A model generated the notes under the pieces. The model saw nothing but the letters and a program-made list of their open reading frames with translations. It searched no databases and was not told the DNA's origin. The position numbers and the translations under genes are program-made. Below are positions 23,026 through 34,207 of a stretch of 64,000 nucleotides of DNA, piece by piece; position 1 is the first letter of the stretch, and each line of letters starts with the position of its first letter. This DNA comes from Phascolomyces articulosus. Taxonomy: Eukaryota; Mucoromycota; Mucoromycetes; Mucorales; Lichtheimiaceae. The DNA is taken from assembly GCA_025677815.1 (NCBI GenBank), contig JAIXMP010000009.1, forward strand, positions 620,001-684,000, read 5' to 3'.

Positions 23026-25764
23026 TATTTGGATAATATTCTTTTTCACATCTCCATTTTTATTACTACTTCTACACTACTACTACTATTATTATTATCA
23101 TCATCATCAACAAGAACAAAAAAAAAATACCCTATCTTTTGCAATTATCATCACATCATTATTATTATTGTTATTATCATCATCATCCATCATTATTATC
23201 TTCTTGCTTTATCATCGATACCATTGTTTGCATATTGGCCCCTCCCCTTCCCCTCTGCACAAACAATCACACACACAGATACACATATTTAATCCATTGC
23301 ATATCCCAGACTCTCAAACTCTCTTTATATTTTTAATAGCATTTCATCTTTTTTTTTTTAAAAAAAAAGGATTCTTTATGTTTTGACAACAACAACAACA
23401 ATCAATAACAAACCACTCTTTGTCGATATTTTTTTGAAATGGAAGTTGGATTGAGGTTGGGATAAGAATGATATACAATAGGAATCCAGTCTAAATTATA
23501 ATATTCTATGATTGGATGCTTTTTTATAATACGAATACTCCCTTTAAAAAAATGAAACAAAAATGAACAAAGAACAATAACAATTGTTTAATTGTATAAT
23601 ATGGAAGGGTTTTTTTCAGGGGTAAGAGTAGTAGTAATAATAAAGTGATATTTATCATCATTTGGTTATATATCGTTTCTTTACAAAGTGTCATACGATT
23701 GCATAATTAAGAGTTCCACCATTATTTCTTTTTATTGGCTGATGTAATGATTGGATCCAATATGTACTAAATTCACGTGACACATAATTACCAAATTTCT
23801 GTGATAGGCTTGATAATTTCTCATAAGATACATCCACTCTAGATCTATATACCATTAAAATGATGCACGTAACTTTCATTTTGTTCAATAAGAATCAATG
23901 TTGTTGTATTTTTCATAAGGGAAGAGAATTCATGTTTTGGATGTTGGCATCTTGATCTTATATAGCGGATCTAGTTACGCATATAATCCATACAAAGTAT
24001 TTTTGCTTTAGGATCAATGTAGTGGATATATGTTAGGATCACGATCACAATGTCGTTTATTTTATTGATAAATTTGTTTTATATGAATAATATGGTACAT
24101 CTATATTTTTGGTTTTTATTTAAGAAATAGATCATAATCATATAAAGGACTCTGTTTTTTAGAGTTATTTATTTCAAAATATGATGATGGTAGTCTTGTG
24201 TCGCACTTAAATAAATATCTTACCCAATCCAAAATGATCATAATAATAACGGCACAGAACTGATATCTATTTTTCCAACCTATTTCGATTATATATATAT
24301 AACACATAGTGTCATGGTCATTATATATACCATCAATGATCTGAACCAAGTAGACGGTTACAGATGGTGACAGAGCGAGAGGGGTGCATATATCCATCTA
24401 TAAAAATAAGGTAATAATTCATCATACAATTACTTTTACGCGCTTGATGGTCAATTATAAACAAAAGAATTGACAACACTCTGCTATACTTTCTTTAAGC
24501 TCTGTTGTCTTCCTCGTTGTATATAAAAAAAATACAATCGCACTATCATAAACAAACAAAACATCAAGATAAAATAATGTTAGCATTGGTAGTAATAAAT
24601 AGTAGTAGCAGCTGTTATAGAAGTAGAAAAACACTCACCAATACCGTCATCATCACGGGTGTGTAGATATCATATAACAAACATAAGCGAAAGAACCAAG
24701 GGAAAAAAAAGAAAAAAACCTGTAAGATAACCGAAAGATAATAACTAGTAACTACTTGAAAAAAATAATAACTGGCCGTTCATTATTAGAAGAGGAAGGA
24801 GTATCTAAAGTAAAATTACAAAGTCAACTAGTAAAGATCTGTTGCATCACGCGCCGTGCTGATTTTTTTTACTTCTAATCTTGACTTTGGATGGGTAAAA
24901 CAATGATAATAGGAAAAACGCGTTCGCCCCTGGAGGAATGAAATCACTTTAATAAAAAAAAAGATTAGTACAATCTTATAAAAAAAATAAGCATTTATTT
25001 TGGATAATCACTATACCCATTTCTCCTTGATCGCGATTAAACTTGGTACATGTTGGTGTGATCAGTATTTCGGTTTGGAAACAATGAAGGAAAGTTCCAT
25101 GATGACAAGAAATTTCTGCAAAAGTAACCTGTCACTCTTATCATTATTACTCAAGAAATTATTACTGCCGCCCACAATTTACCCTGATAAACAGAAACTT
25201 GCTCAGGAATGTGTTTTTTATGCTATTTAAACAATTCCAAAAAAAAGTGTTAGAACTTACCAGCAGCGGGAATTTTGTTCAATAAAAATGTATGACAAAA
25301 TTCATCATCGACATATAATGAACAATAATGATCCACTCCTTTGCTGTAGAGGTTGCAGATAACGCTGTTTTTTGATGTCAACATGTATTCATAATATAAA
25401 ATAACGATTTGATCCTGTACCAGCATAAGGTTTGATGATATCGCCGCTTGTAAAATTTTTATGCATGTGAAACAAATTAACCTTATTAGGCACAGTCAAA
25501 GGTACTACTTTAGCTTTATTTCCATGACAACGACATTGTCCTTTTGACATTACCTCCATTGTTTTTTTTATTACAACCACTTGCTTCACCCTATAACACG
25601 TAGCACACATAGCAAAGAACTGCTGCGCCACCAGTCACATAAGGCACATAGCGGTATTTCAATTGAAAAGTTATAAATAAAGGTGCTGTTCGAGGCAAAT
25701 CGGATTTTTTTCTTTAACTTTTTTTTCTCTCGCTTTTCTTTTGATTAGTTGGGATGAAAAAAAA
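23026..25764. other. Gene-poor AT-rich region
   Basis: Begins with the 3' UTR of the hypothetical gene (CTA/TTA/CAT repeats). The rest carries only short ORFs. A Cys-containing minus ORF at 25389-25631 (CATCYRVKQ, then GQCRCHGNK) looks weakly zinc-ribbon-like but has no ATG start and no supported exons, so I do not call it a gene. A TATAAATA lies at 25672-25679. Confidence 0.45.
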
Positions 25765-25771
25765 ACCATTA

Positions 25772-25803
<32 letters not shown>

Positions 25804-25866
25804 GGCCCCTGCACAAGGATGACACTAATCACCAGAGTTGGATGGTACTTTTGTACCCTTTTTTTT
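25765..25866 (+). ncRNA. U6 snRNA-like core, 5' end not identified
   Basis: Bases 25772-25825 match the most conserved part of spliceosomal U6: AAAATTGGAACGAT, then ACAGAGA at 25787-25793, AGATTAGCATGGCCCC and TGCACAAGGATGACAC, which forms the internal stem-loop. A telestem is possible: ACCAT (25765-25769) with ATGGT (25842-25846), and TTGG (25777-25780) with CCAG (25832-25835). The 3' end has a GGTAC/GTACC hairpin (25844-25857), then eight T, a Pol III terminator. The usual GUGC...GCAC-type 5' hairpin is not found directly upstream. T-runs at about 25704-25711 and 25720-25726 would stop Pol III if it started near the upstream TATA. It may be a U6 gene with unusual 5' structure or an intron, or a pseudogene. 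Confidence 0.75.
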
Positions 25867-28453
25867 AAAAAAACAAATAATGAAAATGATAAAAAAAATA
25901 AAAACAAGTAAAACCTTAATAGAAGGTTTTTTCTTGTTTCCTCTTGCCTACGGCAATGAAGAAGAAAAGGCATTGTCCTTTTTTTCTCCTTCTTTGCATC
26001 TTTAAATTAGTTTAGTTTTTTTAATCTTCATTAAATAAAAGTTCATTTGATCGTTTTATAATTTAAACTGTGTCATTGAATGTTTTAAATGATGGTCTTT
26101 ATTCTTTTGTTGTTCTTCGGGAGTATCTTCCAAGCGCACGGACCATATTGATAAAGTGTTAAAAAAAAGAGTGAGCGCTGAATGATAAAAAGTAGAATGC
26201 CATCGTAAGAGCTTTTAATTCATTGCCATGAGTAACATGGTATTTTTTAGCTATATTATTTTGTTTTAAATTGCCATAGAAAACAGACAGTATTATAATG
26301 CTTATTGAAAAATAAAACTTGTACCGGGTCCATATAACAATGCTCATCCACATATTTTTATTAGTAGTAACAGAATTATAACGTTGATTTATGAAGAAAC
26401 GTTGACCTTCGAATAATCTAATGCTAATGAATTCACGAGCTTTATTTTTTTTTCTCTTCTTTCCCAAGATCTATAGACCATGTGAAATGGACTTGCTCCA
26501 TTATAACGCTTTTATTACTATTATTTTTCTTGGTCATATAAGAAAGTGTACGTAGCAATGCAGGTCCGGTCAAAAAAAAAGTATAGACGTAAACAGTAGT
26601 ATTGAGTTATGTACTCTGTGTCTAGCACCGCGCACATATTTTTAACGAAAAATAAAAATCTGTACGTAAGAACATGATTGTTGATATACCGCACAACATT
26701 ATGATGTTAAATCGTGATTTTATTCTTGATCGAGGAGGACAAGGTGATAAATATATAATTATCTATGTATTACGTATACAGGACCATGTAGCTAAATTCA
26801 AAGCCATGCATATATATATATGTACCTCATAAAAGCAACATGATTCGTATAAAAATTAAAGTACTCAAAATTTGGGAGCATATGCTCCAAATGGTATTCC
26901 TGCAGAAAATAATAGTTTCATGCAGTTGCCATGATGATGATCATGAACGACGTAATGGGTTATTTTTATTTCCTTTTTTTTTGCGAGTGTTCAATTGTCT
27001 GCTGCATATGGATTTAGTCATGCTCAAATACTCCTCAAACGCATTTATATGCTCTTGTTATATACTTAAAAGCAGCTTTGAGTATTTTTAAGCATTGTAA
27101 ATATTACTAGCTCTCAATGTCTTTGTAGCAGCAGTGGCGCCGAACAGATTCTGCTGGAACAGAATTTGACATGCTATGAACGTTTCACAGTGTAACTTCA
27201 TAACTACGTTAGAAATATCCTTTGATTTTTGTTTTGTCAGTGGTTACAGATATCGTGGATTATTATCGTTATTTATACTTATAAATTTGTAAAACCTGGT
27301 AAAAAGCAAATACGCTTTCTTCTCTTTTTACGTTTACGAATTCAATTTGTTCTTCTACACTTACGTACCATTTTCATTGCTCGAGTCTTCTTTGGGCAAA
27401 CTATTGCGATTAGTGGTGGGTACTCATTCATGATATCCATTTCTGAATCTTTTACTTACTAAACTGCTTTCACTGTACATGAGTTATATTAAATCGTCCA
27501 TTTTATATTTGATTGTTATTACCATCGATCATGGTCAAAGTTTTGGTGAGTTTTGCTGTTACTGGAAATTCTTTTGAAGGGCTTCAGAAGGTACATAATG
27601 GTTAAGCTACTATTCCTACGTATATATTTCTTAAAACAATTGGATATAAGTATCATTGGAGGTAGATCTTTCAAATCTTTTATTTTTCCTTTCAAATTTT
27701 TGAGCTGTAGCCTCAAATGGAAGTGTCTGCCTGAATTCTAGATTGTATTGGTTCTCCTAGTACCGCAAATAAGTAACTGCCATTCCCTATTCCAGACTTG
27801 CTCTTCTGCCACCAATGGAAACTCTGTACAACCTTTATCGAGAAGCACAGTGACAATATTGAATGCTATTATTAACCACATTTTTATCCATAAAAAAACA
27901 GTGATTGACTATACTTAGCAAAACAGTCATTATATTCGCTATATCAGATGGTCAAGCACTGTGTATTAGAACTTTTTTATTCATTGAATCATTCATTAGA
28001 CCATCTTGAATGAATTTGGTTATGTTTCCCTCTAACGGGAAACTGTTTTTGATAAATCGAGTTCAGCGTGTGCTTAGGATAAAATGATCCTCAGGCACGC
28101 GTGTATTTTAATTAAAAAAAACCCCATGGATCTTTCCATAATGCAAAAATTAAAACTCACACTTCAAAAAAAAAAGGTTCCTTTTTTTCCTCCAACAAAA
28201 AAAAAAAAACTTTCCCTTTAATCTATTCCTCTCTTCTCCTCATTGTATTATATATTTTTTTTTATTTACGATCATTTATTAAAAAAAAGTGTTGTCTCCA
28301 TTTTTATTGTCTTAAACAAAAAGTAGTATTTGAATTTATTGTCTTTCTTTCTTTTTTTTTCATAGCAACAAAACCTTTTGCATCTCTTCCTTGTCCGAGA
28401 CACATTAACTAGCAAACAATATACCCTACCCGTCTTCTTCTCATCCTTTCATT
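25867..28453. other. Gene-poor AT-rich region before CK1 gene
   Basis: Short unrelated ORFs on both strands only (such as 26159-26467 minus and 27229-27462 plus), none with a domain I recognise. The last 300 bases turn strongly T/C-rich and hold the likely promoter and leader of the kinase gene. Confidence 0.45.
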
Positions 28454-31061
28454 ATGACCGATCGTTTCGAAACAAGTAATTCCTCTATTAGAACCACATG
28501 TTCTGACTTGAGTGAAACAAGTCGTAATGTCATCATTAATAATCGTTGGTTGATCTTGGGTAAAATTGGTGAAGGATCATTTGGTGAAGTGTTTGAAGGT
28601 AAGTACAAGTAAACAATCTTTTGAGGAAGGGAATCTAAAAGAACAGAATTAATATTTGTTTATGTATATTAACAAGTTTCCCCCCTTTATATATATATAT
28701 ATATATATGTCCTTCTATAGCTCAGGATATCATGGATGGTAAAATTTATGCAATTAAACGAGAACGTAAAAGTATGCGACATCCGCAATTAAAACGTGAA
28801 AGCGAACATTATCAACGTTTGGGTCATGGACGTAAGTTATCAGGGAGAGGGTATGATGTTCCTGTCTTTATCTTTTTTTTTTTTTTTTTTTTTTTTGGGA
28901 GAGAGAGAAAGATCCAAAGTTTAAAAACCTTGTATTATTATTTTTTAGCTGGCGTACCACAATGCCATTGGTATGGTGAATTTGATGAGTTTAACTGTAT
29001 CGTTCTTGATTTGTTGGGACCTAGCTTAAAAGATATTCGACAATGTATGACACCTATGCCATTCGACATCATTGTTGAATTAATTTGTCAAATGGTAAGT
29101 GAAACAAATTTATTTTTTATATTGGGAGGATGGATCCATCGAAAAGCGTTAATATAAAAAAAAATTTATTAATTAATCTCTTTTTTTTTTGCCGGGGGGC
29201 GGGAAACGAAAAATGATAGATTAACATCATTCAACACGTCCATCAAAAAGGCCTCGTATTTCGTGATATCAAACCTGACAACTTTTTATTTTCAAAAGAA
29301 TGCGACATCCCACAAGTGAAAATGGTCAAATTGGAACAAAATCAACCTCATTATCAATACGAAATGGCTAAAGCACGCACTGTATTTGATCGATGGGGAA
29401 AAGAAAAGAGTCAATTGTATATCATTGATCTTGGATTAGCTACTCACTGGCGTGATCCTGAGACAGATAAACCATTACCAGAAGCAAAACCGAAACGTCG
29501 GAATAAGATTGGCACTGCACGTTATGCATCAATCAACGTACATCGTGGTCGCATGCACGCACGAAGAGACGATTTGGAAGGGATTGCATATATCTTGTTG
29601 GATTTGATATTGGGTACTTTACCATGGACAGGCATTCAGGCACGGAATTCAGCTATGGGTTGGGATCGTATGCGTACCATGAAACAAGACGCCTACATGC
29701 CTGAATTGTTGGATGGATATCCTGAGGGTTTGGTTAAATTTGTGGAATATATTCGAAATTTAAAATTTACTCAAGATCCTGATTATGCGTTATTAAAACA
29801 ATTTTTACGAGGATCTTTACCTGGAGGGACTCATGCTGCACCGACACGCTCACCATTTGAAAAAGGAAACAATTCAGAACCTCGACAACGTCACCGAATG
29901 GCTGCAGATATGACGCCATATTTTGGACATGATTTACACAATTCCGGCAATGACGCACCAACAACGACAATTACAACTAAGGGTGCACCAGGAGAAGAAA
30001 ATGGACCAAGTAGTAGTGATGGCTCCACAGCAAAGAAAAAATGGGATTTACAGGAAAAACGAGTGGGTTGGTATACCTATAAGCATGACGAAGAACCATG
30101 GGAACCAGAGATTGATTGGGATCGAAATGATGGAAATCAGGAGAATACATTCACAGGTTTTTGGGGTGAAGATAAACCAAACTCGTCTTGGGGACCCAAG
30201 GACGGAAAAACAACATCAACACAAGGAGGTAGTGGTTGGCCAAGTTCAGTCACGAGAACGGATAGTGGGACTGGATGGGATTGCATGCCATCTTCGTCAC
30301 AAGAGACAAGAGGAGATTCATGGGGCAATAAACAGGATACGACCAAAATGGATGTGGATGCGGGATGGGGAGCCAATGAATTCATCACCAATAGTTGGAC
30401 TGTGACGACAACGACGGATAATACCATCACCCCTTCATCCAATGCTTGGTCACAAGAAAATGCACGGGGAGGATGTTCCAAACAACCGAATATCAATACG
30501 AATGAAAAGGATGGTTGGGGAACAAAACCTGAGCAACCTGCATCATCCAATTGGACAGGACCCACAGAACTTTTATCTATTTCCAGTCCACAGCAACAAC
30601 AGCAATCATTATCAGCCTATAATACACGATCACGACCTCAACAACATAATCACTCAAAACCCTCTTCATCATCTAATCATCCACAGCATCATAACAATAA
30701 TAATAAAAAGCAGCAACAGCAACAGACTACATCTGGAACAAACTCATGGAATGCATGGGCAGCAAGTCACGATGAACGAAATATTCCATCAAGAACGAGC
30801 AATCCCTCAAGGACAGATACCAATCGACGACAACAGCGACCTCCTCAAGCACCATCGCCCTCCTCTGCACAACAAATGACACGATCAGGTAGTGCTGGTA
30901 GTCATACAGACCAAGGATGGAATTCACAACAAAATGACACTAACGCTGGTTGGGTATCAAGTTCAGGAAAAGATGGTTGGACAACAAAAACATCACACCA
31001 TGAGCATCATCACCAACGAAATTCACAGCATCATCGAGGTCGACGAAATCAACATTGGTAG
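28454..31061 (+). CDS. Atypical casein-kinase-1-like kinase with Trp-Gly-rich tail
   Basis: Ser/Thr kinase of the CK1 group. Exons 28454-28598, 28721-28831, 28949-29094 and 29220-31061 give 747 aa. Kinase domain, residues about 30-340: glycine loop GEGSFGEVFE, YAIKRE lysine, FRDIKPDNFLFS catalytic loop, IIDLGLA metal motif, and CK1's signature GTARYASIN in place of APE. Oddities are FRD for HRD, DLG for DFG, and about 40 extra residues between the catalytic loop and DLG. The tail (about 345-747) is low in complexity with about 20 Trp, many as GW or WG (VGWY, SWGP, DAGWG, DGWG, QGWN, AGWV, DGWT), mixed with Ser/Thr/Asn/Gln and ending in His/Arg. Such Trp spacing resembles Argonaute-hook regions. 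Kinase family is firm; the tail's role is unknown. Confidence 0.9.
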
Positions 31062-31735
31062 TAAAAACAGTAATATATAGTTAAAACGAAGGATTGAAAG
31101 TTCTTTGTGTTTGTATCATATAAAAACCATATCAAGAATGGATTTTATTTTTATTATCATTATTATTATTATATATATCATTTGCATGAACCAAAAAAAA
31201 AATACATACTTTTGTGCAACATTGATTGAAAGCATATATTTATATTACAAATACACACATCACATTATCTTACTGTTTTTCAATTTGCATTTTATTAAGC
31301 TTCTCCCACAGTCCCAGTTTTTATTTTTGGAAAATTATGAAATGTTGATAAAATTACGGAATTATTTCTCATGTCGTGCGGATGCACATATAGACCATAA
31401 TACGCAAGAACTTTATCAATAAGTATAAAATAATAAAATAAAGAGAGGTCAATCATTCTTTCCTTTTATAAAAAAAAAACGAAGATAACAAACTACAATT
31501 TGTGTATATAAGATCTTTATTGTTATACAATCAAAAATATTCATCGAGATGATGATAGATAAAAAAAATAGTTAATGGAAAAATATATTTCAAGATTGTC
31601 ATAATCTGATCTGAAAAAAAAAATAAAGAGAAGTGAAGAGAAGGTTTTTTGTGCACAATAAAAAAGTAAACCGCAAATATAATAACCCATCTCTTTTCAT
31701 ATGAAGAACAACAATGCAAGCAAGAGATATCGGTT

Positions 31736-31913
31736 CGGTTACATATTTTTCCTGGGACTTGTTACGTTCATTTGGTCCGATGGGACACTAAAAATCTTAT
31801 AGTATTTTTATGATCCAACAAAAAACAGACCGAAATAGACAATGCAAAGGAGTGTATTTATGTCCGGTTGGACGTTTTTCCTGGGACTTGCTTGTCCATT
31901 TTGGCGGATATTG
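31736..31913. repeat. Pair of diverged ~50-bp direct repeats
   Basis: Two related segments, 31736-31795 and 31863-31913, share the exact 16-mer TTTTTCCTGGGACTTG (31746-31761 and 31875-31890, 129 bp apart). Similarity extends both ways: CGGTT on the left; GT.CATTT.GG..CGAT on the right. They lie 500-700 bp upstream of the GCDH start. Could be duplicated regulatory DNA or ends of a decayed element. Confidence 0.6.
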
Positions 31914-32342
31914 ATCACAAGCTTACAAGCCAATCACTATACAGGGTAACTATGAATTGTTATTTTTATCGGTTGTTGAATCGAAAACTTTATTATTCAC
32001 AAGCAACAAGCGTAATTATATTTCCGTATAACAGATAGCTTCTATTTCTTATATAGTAGAAACAGTATTATCATCCTATATGCTTCGTAGCCTTCAGCAT
32101 TAATACAATTTTTGTATATATGTTTGTTTGTTTGTTTTTTCTTCCATTCATCTATCCAGGAAGTGTTCTGAAATGTTTCATGGCAGCAAAAAGAATAATA
32201 GGTAGTATAGTAATTTATTCACACACATTGACTCTCACATAATGCGGATCTAATATGGAAGCGGTGGGAACATTCAAAAGTGTGGGGGTTCCTAATCCGT
32301 GATAATCCGACCTAAAGCCCGTTTCACTTTTTTTTACTAGAG

Positions 32343-32350
32343 TATATAAA
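32343..32350 (+). promoter_or_regulatory. TATA box of GCDH gene
   Basis: TATATAAA followed by AGC, 69 bp before the start codon, then a C/T-rich leader. Position and context fit a strong core promoter. Confidence 0.6.
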
Positions 32351-32418
32351 AGCTTGCCAGAAAATCGTTGTTTTTCTTCATACAACTTCTTTATCCTTCT
32401 CTCTTTATACACAAAACC

Positions 32419-34207
32419 ATGTTCGCCACTCGTATTGCTCGTCCTTTGTCTTCCACCGCCGTTATTGCTAAGCGTGCTGTTGGTGTTCGTGCTGGAAGCA
32501 CTTTTGCAAAGTACAACTGGCAAGATCCTTTGAATCTTGACAAGTTGTTGACTGATGAAGAACGCATGGTCAGGTAAAGTAATTTCCAACATATTTAAAA
32601 ACTTAAAGACGATCGTTTCTTTTGTTGTTATTTGTTCAATTGTTTGCTAATATAATACCTTTTCGTCTTTTTTTTCAGAGATGCTGCCCGCGATTACTGT
32701 CAAGAAAAGCTTTTGCCACGTGTCACCGAAGGTTACCGCAATGAAGGTAAGAGAAAGAAAGAACAAAAATAGTAATAAAAACCATATAGAGAATACCAAC
32801 AGCTCATATTTATCTTTCTTTTTTATAAAGTCTTTGATCGCGATATCATGTCTGAAATGGGTGAACTTGGTTTCCTTGGCTCTACCATCGATGGTTATGG
32901 CTGTGCTGGCGTTTCTTCCGTTTCTTACGGTTTGACCGCACGTGAAGTTGAGCGGTAAGTATTGGAAACCATTGTATTGGGTTTAGTGGAAGGAAGGATA
33001 GAAGGAAAATGAACTGGATGACCGTTTTCTCTCTTTTGTGTAATGGGCCTCTATATATAATTTACGCGAAACTCATCGATATCATGAATATTTGCTATTT
33101 AATTAGTGTTGACTCTGGTTACCGTTCTGCCATGTCTGTCCAATCTTCTTTGGTCATGCACCCTATCAATGCCTACGGTACTGATGCTCAAAAGGAAAAG
33201 TATTTGCCTGAGCTTGGTAAGTTGATATAAACAATCTTTTTTTTCCCTTGAATGACGTTGGAAACAAGCAAAACAAAAAAAAAATTGACTTTCTCTCTCC
33301 CTCTCTCTTTTCAACGATATTTAGCCAAAGGTAACATTGTTGGTTGTTTCGGTTTGACTGAACCTAATGCTGGTTCTGACCCTGCTAGCATGGAAACCAC
33401 TGCTAAGAAGGTTAATGGTCATTACGTCTTGAACGGTAGCAAGACTTGGATCACCAACTCTCCTATTGCCGATGTCTTCGTTGTTTGGGCCAAGAACTTA
33501 GAAGAAAATGGTGCCATTCGTGGTTTCATTTTGGAAAAGGGTATGAAGGGATTGGAAGCTCCTGCTATTAAGGGCAAGTTCTCTCTCCGTGCCTCTATCA
33601 CTGGTATGATCATGATGGATAACGTTGAAGTCCCCGCCGAAAACTTGTTGCCTGGTGCCAAGGGCCTTAAGGGTCCTTTCGGTTGTTTGAATAATGCTCG
33701 TTATGGTATTGCTTGGGGTGCCCTTGGTGCTGCTGAAGCTTGTTTGGATGTTGCTCGCGAAGTAAGTTTGATTTTAGAAAAAGGGTTACACGAGGAAGAA
33801 GGGAACGCGTGTCACTTATTCAATCTTTTATTATCTTACAGTATACCCTTGACCGAAAGCAATTCGGCAAGCCTTTGGCTAGCAAGCAATTGATCCAAAA
33901 GAAGATGGCTGATGCTCATACTGAAATTGCTCTTGGTCTTCAAGCTGCTCTTCAAGTTGGTCGTCTTAAGGATTCCGGTGAATTGGCACCTGAAATGATC
34001 TCCATGATCAAGCGTAACTCTTGTGGCAAGGCTTTGGCCATTGCTCGTGAATGCCGTGATATGTTGGGTGGTAACGGTATCAGTGATGAATATCATATCA
34101 TCCGTCATGCTGCTAACTTGGAAGCCGTCAACACTTATGAAGGCACCAATGATATCCACGCTTTGATCCTTGGCAAGGCTATCACTGGTATCCCTGCTTT
34201 TGCTTAA
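32419..34207 (+). CDS. GCDH: Glutaryl-CoA dehydrogenase, mitochondrial
   Basis: FAD enzyme that oxidises and decarboxylates glutaryl-CoA to crotonyl-CoA in Lys/Trp breakdown in the mitochondrial matrix. Exons 32419-32573, 32679-32746, 32831-32954, 33107-33216, 33325-33761 and 33842-34207 give 419 aa. The first 30 residues ([20 protein letters not shown]) are basic, Ser/Ala-rich and lack acids, as in a mitochondrial presequence. Near-identical family blocks: [33 protein letters not shown] (substrate-binding Arg), [13 protein letters not shown] (FAD), [34 protein letters not shown], and [12 protein letters not shown] with the catalytic Glu. Codon choice (AAG, TTG, GCT, GGT, AAC) is more biased than in neighbouring genes, suggesting high expression. 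ATG 32419 is chosen because the presequence and TATA spacing fit it. Confidence 0.97.

Larger units (their letters stand above)
31062..32418. other. Intergenic upstream of GCDH
   Basis: AT-rich, with the CK1 3' flank at the left (ATT runs at 31150-31173). It contains a diverged pair of direct repeats (31736-31795 and 31863-31913) and, at 32343-32350, a TATA box for the dehydrogenase. No coding gene seen. Confidence 0.5.

Noticed and set aside
23029..23386. Overlapping Leu/Ser/Ile-rich plus ORFs
   Set aside because: Repeats in the 3' UTR of the 22337 gene in several frames.
25389..25631. Cys-containing minus ORF resembling a zinc ribbon (CATCYRVKQ, GQCRCHGNK)
   Set aside because: No ATG at its start, Cys spacing is not a standard ribbon, and no exons or leader could be placed; likely chance or very old debris.
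25685..25696. B-box-like GTTCGA upstream of the U6 core
   Set aside because: Single short match; no A box at the right distance and no tRNA fold around it.
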